A DNA stretch of 11,351 nucleotides from Chloroflexota bacterium (lineage in GTDB: Bacteria > Chloroflexota > Anaerolineae > Ardenticatenales > Ardenticatenaceae). Shown here piece after piece: positions 7,280-11,351 of this stretch. The DNA lies in the NCBI GenBank assembly GCA_003520455.1, contig DOUV01000618.1, forward strand, positions 1 through 11,351, written 5' to 3'. The notes beneath the pieces are model-generated. The model was not told the DNA's origin and made no database searches. It saw only the letters and a program-made list of their open reading frames with translations. The translations under genes were made by a program, and so were the position numbers. Numbering within the stretch: the first letter of the stretch is position 1; each line of letters starts with the position of its first letter.

Positions 7280-8623
7280 ATGACTGAGACGATCAGAATG
7301 CAAGCCGACCTTCGTGCCTTCTTGGAGGTTCTCGCCGAGAACGGCAAATTACTCCGCGTGCCGAAGCCGGTGAACCCTCACAGCGAATTGGCCGAGTTGA
7401 TTCTCCAGGCAGAAAAGCGCGGAAAGGCTGTCCTGTTCGAATCCGTGACCGGCTCGGACAGGCCCTGTGTCGCCAACATCGTCGGCGATCGAGTGATGCT
7501 CGGACTGGCGTTCGGTGTTCGGCCGGCAGAGGTCGTCCCGTACTTCCTGGCTCGGAGTAAACAACGTATTCCACCGATCATCACCGATACAGGACCTGTT
7601 CAAGAGATAGTCCTCGCGAGTGATGATATCGATCTTCGCCAACTTCCACTCGTTGTTCACTCTGAAAAAGATGCCGGCCCGTACATCACTGCAGGACTCG
7701 TTATTGCAAAAGATCCTCAGACGGAAGTTCGTAACGTCTCGTTCAATCGCATGATGCTCCGCACTCCGAATGAGGTCGGCATTCGCATGATGCCGCCCCA
7801 GCATCTGGGACAGATTTATGAACGCGCCACGGCTCGTGGCGAGCCACTCGAAGTGGCGGTTGTGTTGGGCAATCACCCGGCGGAACTGGTCGCCGGCGCG
7901 ACGAGTATTCCCCAAGGAGAGGATGAGTTTGCGCTGGCTGGGGCGCTCCGGGGTGAGCCACTGGAGTTGGTAAAATGCCAGACTGTAGATCTGGAAGTGC
8001 CGGCACGCGCCGAAATCGTCCTGGAAGGCGAGGTGCTCCCCGGCACCGCGGAACCAGAGGGACCCTTCGGGGACTTCATGCAGTTCTACGTTCCTGTCAT
8101 GAATAACCGTGTGCTGCGCATCAAAGCGATCACCCGCCGGCGCGATGCGATCTATCAAACCATGCACGCCGGCGTGGCCGAAGATACCACCTTACTTGCC
8201 ATTTCACGAGAAGCCCAACTCCTTGAAGTAATCACCGCCGCCGGCACCGAGGTACGAGAGATCAGTTTGCTTCCATCTATTCTCGCCGGCGCCATCAGTA
8301 TCCGTAAACGGTTTGAGGGCGAACCCAAGTTGGTGTTGGCGGCGGCATTTGGTCGCTACCGGTGGCTAAAGTTCTGTGTCGTCGTAGACGAGGATGTAGA
8401 TGTATCAAACATCGACGATGTTTGGTGGGCCCTGGCGACTCGCAGCCGGCTTGACCGGGGCTTGCTGCACATCACAGATACGGCCGGATTCCCGCGCGAT
8501 CCCTATGGGCTCCACACCGCAAAAGTGGGAATTGATGCGACGGTCCCTCTCGGTTCCTGGCACGACCATAAACGCAAACGACCGCCCGGCCACGGTCAGA
8601 TCCGATTAGAAGAATTCACCTGA
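7280..8623 (+). CDS. UbiD-family prenylated-FMN-dependent decarboxylase
   Basis: A 447-aa protein with the whole UbiD layout: N-terminal DLRAFLEVLAENGKLLRV (10-27), the prFMN-binding domain in the middle and the C-terminal oligomerisation part. By position against the fungal ferulate decarboxylase Fdc1, the Mn/K ligands are N152, H175 and E216, and the catalytic Glu/Asp-Arg-Glu trio is R157, E260 and D265 in EGPFGD, so the active site looks intact. The enzyme would reversibly decarboxylate an aromatic, heteroaromatic or alpha,beta-unsaturated acid in the cytoplasm. It needs prFMN made by a UbiX-type flavin prenyltransferase, which is not in the window. The gene starts 24 nt after the preceding stop, probably in the same transcript. 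The ATG at 7280 has no obvious Shine-Dalgarno, and ATG at 7298 (codon 7) is a possible alternative start. Confidence 0.9.
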   Translation: MTETIRMQADLRAFLEVLAENGKLLRVPKPVNPHSELAELILQAEKRGKAVLFESVTGSDRPCVANIVGDRVMLGLAFGVRPAEVVPYFLARSKQRIPPIITDTGPVQEIVLASDDIDLRQLPLVVHSEKDAGPYITAGLVIAKDPQTEVRNVSFNRMMLRTPNEVGIRMMPPQHLGQIYERATARGEPLEVAVVLGNHPAELVAGATSIPQGEDEFALAGALRGEPLELVKCQTVDLEVPARAEIVLEGEVLPGTAEPEGPFGDFMQFYVPVMNNRVLRIKAITRRRDAIYQTMHAGVAEDTTLLAISREAQLLEVITAAGTEVREISLLPSILAGAISIRKRFEGEPKLVLAAAFGRYRWLKFCVVVDEDVDVSNIDDVWWALATRSRLDRGLLHITDTAGFPRDPYGLHTAKVGIDATVPLGSWHDHKRKRPPGHGQIRLEEFT

Positions 8624-8693
8624 TGCTCTCTTCTGCAGCCGAGGCCCCTTCCCTTGTTGTTGTCCGTCCTTGCCCCCCAGGTCGCGAGATGCG

Positions 8694-8897
8694 TCACCGG
8701 CGCACGTATCGGCACCCCTTTGCCGGGACGGAAGGAAGAGCGAGCAAGAAGCGCCGCTCTCTAACGACCGTGCCTTTCCCCAGATGAGCACCGGCCACCG
8801 GATGCAGTGCCTCACCCTCCGGTGCTGAAATCCCGGCCAAATTTCGACCGACTTCGCGTTCGACTGTAGTCACCGTGCATGCATCAAATGCGGGCAT
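8694..8897 (-). CDS. Candidate small ORF, 67 aa, doubtful
   Basis: On the minus strand an ATG at 8897 is preceded by AGAGG with 5-nt spacing, and the frame stays open for 67 codons. The first half (MPAFDACTVTTVEREVGRNL onward, then APEGEALHPVAGAHLGKGTVV) reads like ordinary protein; the second half turns Arg-rich. I recognise no family. It could be a small gene, a remnant of a decayed one, or chance. A GC-rich 5-bp hairpin (8889-8902) sits right over the start codon. Confidence 0.2.
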   Translation of the reverse strand: MPAFDACTVTTVEREVGRNLAGISAPEGEALHPVAGAHLGKGTVVRERRFLLALPSVPAKGCRYVRR

Positions 8898-9009
8898 CCG
8901 CACCTCTTGCTATTGAGTGTACCGCTACTCGGTCCCTGCGCCCGATCACGCCGACCGCTCCTCCTCCTGGCGACAGCCGCTACAACGTTGACGCTGAGAA
9001 GTAATCGCC

Positions 9010-9050
9010 CACAAACAAAGCGCCTCACGTCGCCTCAGATCTCGAGGCGC
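9010..9050 (-). terminator. Intrinsic-type terminator, minus strand
   Basis: GCGCCTC (minus strand, 9050-9044) pairs with GAGGCGC (9026-9020) and is followed directly by TTTGTTTGT (9019-9011). Inside the loop a competing stem is possible: CGCCTC (9049-9044) with GAGGCG (9036-9031). The two are mutually exclusive. The U-rich tract is interrupted by G, so efficiency may be modest. It would end transcripts coming from the pglZ side before they meet the opposing operon. Confidence 0.55.
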
Positions 9051-9094
9051 CTTGCCTCTCGACCAAAGCCTCGGCATGATGGCGCCAGACACAC

Positions 9095-9133
9095 GGACGC
9101 CGCTCGTGCCTGCCAGGCTCCCGAGCGGCGTCC
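9095..9133. repeat. 12-bp perfect inverted repeat with nested hairpin
   Basis: GGACGCCGCTCG (9095-9106) and CGAGCGGCGTCC (9122-9133) are exact reverse complements. The 15-nt interior contains a second small stem, GCCT (9108-9111) / AGGC (9115-9118), with a 3-nt loop. It is the strongest dyad in the window. The 8-bp palindrome TGGCGCCA (9080-9087) lies just to its left. Confidence 0.75.
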
Positions 9134-9151
9134 ATGCTCTGCCCGCACTGC

Positions 9152-9171
9152 ATGCGCCTTGTTGCGCGCAT
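9152..9171. repeat. Short inverted repeat in the multi-hairpin element
   Basis: ATGCGC (9152-9157) and GCGCAT (9166-9171) form a 6-bp stem with an 8-nt loop. A slightly shifted GCGC/GCGC pairing is also possible. Taken alone it would be unremarkable; it counts because it lies in line with four neighbouring stems. Confidence 0.5.
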
Positions 9172-9182
9172 CGTACCGCCGC

Positions 9183-9215
9183 GCCGGCACAGGGTCAACC
9201 CACCCTGCCGCCGGC
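9183..9215. repeat. Two-step inverted repeat in the multi-hairpin element
   Basis: An inner perfect stem CAGGGT (9190-9195) / ACCCTG (9202-9207) with a 6-nt loop is extended by GCCGGC (9183-9188) / GCCGGC (9210-9215) across a 1x2 internal loop, giving 12 bp in all. Confidence 0.65.
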
Positions 9216-9244
9216 CCTCATGTCGCAAACCATCGCCCTCAGCA

Positions 9245-9280
9245 GGAGGCCTCGCGTTGCCTGCATTCCGCAAGGTCTCC
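9245..9280. repeat. Imperfect inverted repeat in the multi-hairpin element
   Basis: GGAGGCCT (9245-9252) pairs with AGGTCTCC (9273-9280), with one pair that is wobble or mismatch depending on the strand. After one further such position, GCG (9254-9256) pairs with CGC (9269-9271) around a 12-nt loop. Confidence 0.6.
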
Positions 9281-9402
9281 AGCCCCCAGCCCGCAGCGCC
9301 CCTCACCCCCGCCCAGCCTCCGCTTCTCCTGGCCCCACCCGCCGACGATCACCTGAATGAACCGCCACACTGACGGGTACGCTGACTCCCGTAGAAGGAA
9401 GG

Positions 9403-10179
9403 TCACAAGCGAGATAGCCACAGTATTTCGCCCTCTCGCTCCTCAACGACCTGGGGCGTTGCTACGCCCACAACATCCCACGCCGAGCCTTGCCGGTGTA
9501 CGGCGAACCGCGGATGCTGGCGAAGGGAATCCACCGTCAGGGTGAAGCGGAAGGGGAAGAGTTCGGGCAGACGCAGGAGATCGCTGAAAACCAACTCCTC
9601 GGCGGGGTGAGCTTCCAGTGCACAGGCCAACAGCCAGGCCTCCAACTCAGCGTTTGTCGTCGAGAATGCCTTGCGCTGAGGCGCATACGCGTAACGTTGG
9701 CTGGTCTCTTCCAGAACCCCCCAATCCCGCAGCGAGAAGATGATCCGCTCGACGGCTTTCTCGAGGGAGCCGAGTTCTCCTCGCTCGGCCACGAGCCGGC
9801 GCTTGACCATCGCCGGTGTGATCGCATCCTCAGAGCGGCTGAGTTGGCCGATGGCTGCGGCGCCCTCCCGAAAGAAGGAGTAGTACAACAGCGCGAGCCC
9901 GTAATGCAGCCAGAGGCGATCGCTCATCTCCTGGCCGGTCTCGAAATACCTGACGGCCGCATTCCGCAGGTCGGGGGCGATGCTCCCCGTCTTCACCCAG
10001 ATGTTGATGAGGATATCAATGGCTTTGCGCCGATTGTCGGCATTGTGAATGTCCTGGCCGACCACCGGCTCCAGGCGCGCCCGGACTTGAGCCGGATCAT
10101 CGGTCTCCGAACAGAGAGCGGCCGTGGCATCAAGCCAGGAGAGGTAGATATTGCGGTTGAACCCAATTCCTTTATCCAT
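9403..10179 (-). CDS. PglZ-adjacent protein, probable BREX-type accessory (BrxA-like?), winged-helix-like C-terminus
   Basis: A 258-aa soluble protein with no signal peptide or membrane segment. The N-terminus (GFNRNIYLSWLDATAAL, 6-22) leads into a largely helical region. A motif around VKRRLVAERGELGSLEKAVE and IIFSLRDWGVLEETSQRYAYAP (125-167) looks like a winged helix-turn-helix, followed by a helical stretch with AWLLACALEAH (181-191) and LPELFPFRF (204-212). Proteins of this general type sit beside pglZ in BREX-like loci. I think it may play the role of BrxA, a small DNA-binding helical protein, but I see no sequence signature that proves it. It starts 11 nt after the pglZ stop, so the two are surely cotranscribed. 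It is the last gene of the minus-strand operon in this window. Confidence 0.6.
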   Translation of the reverse strand: MDKGIGFNRNIYLSWLDATAALCSETDDPAQVRARLEPVVGQDIHNADNRRKAIDILINIWVKTGSIAPDLRNAAVRYFETGQEMSDRLWLHYGLALLYYSFFREGAAAIGQLSRSEDAITPAMVKRRLVAERGELGSLEKAVERIIFSLRDWGVLEETSQRYAYAPQRKAFSTTNAELEAWLLACALEAHPAEELVFSDLLRLPELFPFRFTLTVDSLRQHPRFAVHRQGSAWDVVGVATPQVVEEREGEILWLSRL

Positions 10180-10190
10180 GCTGATTCCGG

Positions 10191-11351
10191 TCAGGATCGA
10201 GTGATTGTCACGAGAGGGACCACGACCTCATCCAATGTGAGCCCTCCGTGCGTGACAACGGTATCGTTGAATGGGGCGAAGGCCTTGCGTCCCTGGGGCA
10301 TCAGGACCCACACGTCGTCGGGCAACAGACCATCCTGGCTCCAGAGCACCGTTGGTTGGAAAGTGGCGCGGACGGCAAGCGCGGCCCGCTCATCCCGGTA
10401 GAGACGCGCCCGTTTGCCACGCGTCTGCACGGTCAGACCTTCCGACGGTTGCCCTATGCCTTGCGCCTCGACATGCCCGTGGTCACTGGCAAGGTAGATC
10501 GTGAACTCGCGCGCGAGCAATGTCTCGATCGCTTCCTCAACCTTTGCCGACTGACTATCGAGCCAGACACGTAGCGAGGCGTGCAGGCCCGCTGTCCCGA
10601 GACCGGCGCCGTGGAGGAGCGCGTCAAATGTGGGGTCAACCAGGCAGAGCGCCTGCGTGCGCGCGCTATCGAGCGCGGGCGGCGGATCATCCCGATCCAA
10701 TCGTGTATTGACGTAAGGACACGCATCGGCCACGAGACCCTCCCGGGCCCAGAAGGTGGCCCACTCCCGCGCCTCGCTCCGGTTGCTGTCCAGGGTCGCG
10801 CCAAAGTCGGCCGGGCGCAGGCCGCTGACCAGCGCCTGGCGCGAGATCGCGGTGATTGTGGGCACCTGGGCCAAAACCAGGTGCTCCTGGAACTGCCAAT
10901 CCGCGTGGCGCGCTCGCCATGCCGTGCCGATCAGTATCCAGTCGGACAGGGCCAGGCCATCGAGGATAAGCAGAGCCACACGCCCGGCGCGCCCCTGGCG
11001 ACGCTCGTAGGCGATGAAATGCGGCAGATGGTGAACGTGATGGGGCACCGGGAGCCGCTGGCTTCCGATGGGAGCATACCGCTGGCGCATCCAGGCGTCA
11101 AAAGCGGTGTCAAGCTGGTGCTCGATCCCGCTCCAACCATCAGGCGGCGCCAGTGCGGGCGACGCGTCGGGGGCACGCAGCGTGAGAAACTCGGCCCAGA
11201 CTCGGGCGACCGTCTGCCATTGCGGCCAGCGCGCCTCGGCCAGCCCTTCTTGAAGCGCTTCTCCCAGAATCGCCAATAGCTCGCCGGCCCGCCGCGGCCG
11301 CCAATCCTCATCCGGCGCCACGATGGCCGGCTGTGCCCAGCGGGGCAGGCG
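10191..11351 (-). CDS. pglZ: PglZ-domain protein of a BREX-like defence system, partial (N-terminus beyond window)
   Basis: The frame is open from the right edge (RLPRWAQPAIV precedes a GTG at 11321), so the N-terminus lies outside the window. I number from that GTG. The alkaline-phosphatase-superfamily metal site is complete: D121 in ALLILDGLALSDW, the nucleophile region VPTITAISRQALVSG (T155/T157), D233-x3-H237, the D280-H281-G-H loop (YLASDHGHVEA) and H358 in THGGLTLDEVVVP. PglZ proteins are phosphodiesterase/phosphatase-like core components of BREX phage defence; the exact reaction in vivo is unsettled. Ending soon after the HGGLTLDE motif resembles the shorter PglZ of type 3-like systems rather than the longer type 1 form. 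BrxC ATPase and PglX methylase genes, if present, must lie further right. A PorX-like response regulator is an alternative for PglZ domains, but no receiver domain is visible and the neighbour does not fit. Confidence 0.82.
   Translation of the reverse strand, partial: RLPRWAQPAIVAPDEDWRPRRAGELLAILGEALQEGLAEARWPQWQTVARVWAEFLTLRAPDASPALAPPDGWSGIEHQLDTAFDAWMRQRYAPIGSQRLPVPHHVHHLPHFIAYERRQGRAGRVALLILDGLALSDWILIGTAWRARHADWQFQEHLVLAQVPTITAISRQALVSGLRPADFGATLDSNRSEAREWATFWAREGLVADACPYVNTRLDRDDPPPALDSARTQALCLVDPTFDALLHGAGLGTAGLHASLRVWLDSQSAKVEEAIETLLAREFTIYLASDHGHVEAQGIGQPSEGLTVQTRGKRARLYRDERAALAVRATFQPTVLWSQDGLLPDDVWVLMPQGRKAFAPFNDTVVTHGGLTLDEVVVPLVTITRS

Larger units (their letters stand above)
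9010..9285 (-). ncRNA. Candidate structured RNA element with five consecutive stem-loops
   Basis: In about 275 nt I count five successive inverted repeats: 9245-9280, 9183-9215, 9152-9171, 9095-9133 and 9020-9050. Read on the minus strand, the last is followed by TTTGTTTGT, as expected of a 3' end made by intrinsic termination; the plus strand has no T-run on its corresponding side. It begins about 120 nt after the stop of the 258-aa gene, so it may be a long structured 3' UTR of the defence operon, an independent ncRNA with its own promoter, or a palindromic insertion. I recognise no known RNA class. Coding in this stretch is unlikely because the frames are short and compositionally odd. Confidence 0.45.
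8624..9402. other. Convergent intergenic region (about 780 bp), no convincing gene
   Basis: It lies between the stop of the ubiD-type gene (+) and the stop of the pglZ-adjacent gene (-). The left half (8624-8980) has only small dyads, such as CGGCA-CCCCTT-TGCCG (8710-8725), GCACCGG...CCGGTGC (8788-8794/8819-8825) and TGCGG-GCAT-CCGCA (8889-8902). The right half is the multi-hairpin element listed separately. Open frames here are low-complexity and Arg/Pro/Ala-rich, without family signatures. No terminator with a T-run is seen for the + strand operon. Confidence 0.6.

Noticed and set aside
9010..9285. CRISPR array or integron attC array
   Set aside because: The stems differ in sequence and spacing, no unit is repeated directly, and no attC core sites are evident.
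9025..9306. 93-aa minus-strand open frame over the hairpin element
   Set aside because: It is Arg/Gly-rich with no recognisable domain and overlaps the structured repeats, so the RNA/DNA structure explains the sequence better.
8907..9356. 149-aa plus-strand open frame across the intergenic region
   Set aside because: Its composition is Arg/Pro/Ala/Ser low complexity with no family signature, and it runs through all five hairpins. It is best explained as a GC-rich chance frame.
9490..10401. 303-aa plus-strand open frame opposite the two defence genes
   Set aside because: It spans the 3' part of pglZ and most of its neighbour in antisense, while both of those have coherent protein features. 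It is a shadow frame.
10581..11279. 232-aa plus-strand open frame opposite pglZ
   Set aside because: It is antisense to the PglZ catalytic region. Its composition is a mirror of the real gene.

Overview
This window of about 11.3 kb looks like a moderately GC-rich, lipoprotein-exporting bacterium. The best guess is Chloroflexota (Thermomicrobia- or Anaerolineae-like). That guess rests on the solute-binding protein, which has a Tat-type lipoprotein signal followed by a long Ala/Pro/Glu-rich linker, a style common in that phylum. It is an inference from style; no marker gene is present.

The left three quarters (about 116-8623, + strand) form a regulated import and catabolism locus. A FadR/FCD-type GntR regulator (190-828) is read from a near-consensus sigma70 promoter whose spacer and -10 box are filled by a TTGTATACAA-type dyad, so it probably represses itself. 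Next come a SBP_bac_5 lipoprotein (1025-2782), two strong stem-loops in the gap, and DppB/DppC-type permeases (2910-3935 and 3932-4837). No ATPase gene is present. Three tightly spaced enzyme genes follow: a DUF917/hydantoinase-related protein (4883-6133), an M29 aminopeptidase/NicX-like metalloenzyme (6185-7255) and a UbiD-family prenylated-FMN decarboxylase (7280-8623). The likely theme is uptake and breakdown of a small carboxylated, probably N-containing or cyclic compound. The substrate cannot be named from sequence.

The right part (about 9403-11351, - strand) converges on that operon. It holds the 3' end of a PglZ-domain alkaline-phosphatase-superfamily protein with its metal ligands intact (10191 to the window edge), followed 11 nt later by a 258-aa protein of the type that sits beside pglZ (9403-10179). 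This is probably the tail of a BREX-like phage-defence locus (type 3-like by size and gene position) whose remaining genes lie beyond the right edge.

Between the two blocks is a gap of about 780 bp with no convincing gene. Its right half (about 9010-9285) holds five consecutive stem-loops. Read on the - strand, the last one is followed by TTTGTTTGT like an intrinsic terminator. It could be a structured 3' UTR of the defence operon, a stand-alone structured RNA or a palindromic mobile element. It is the least explained part of the window.
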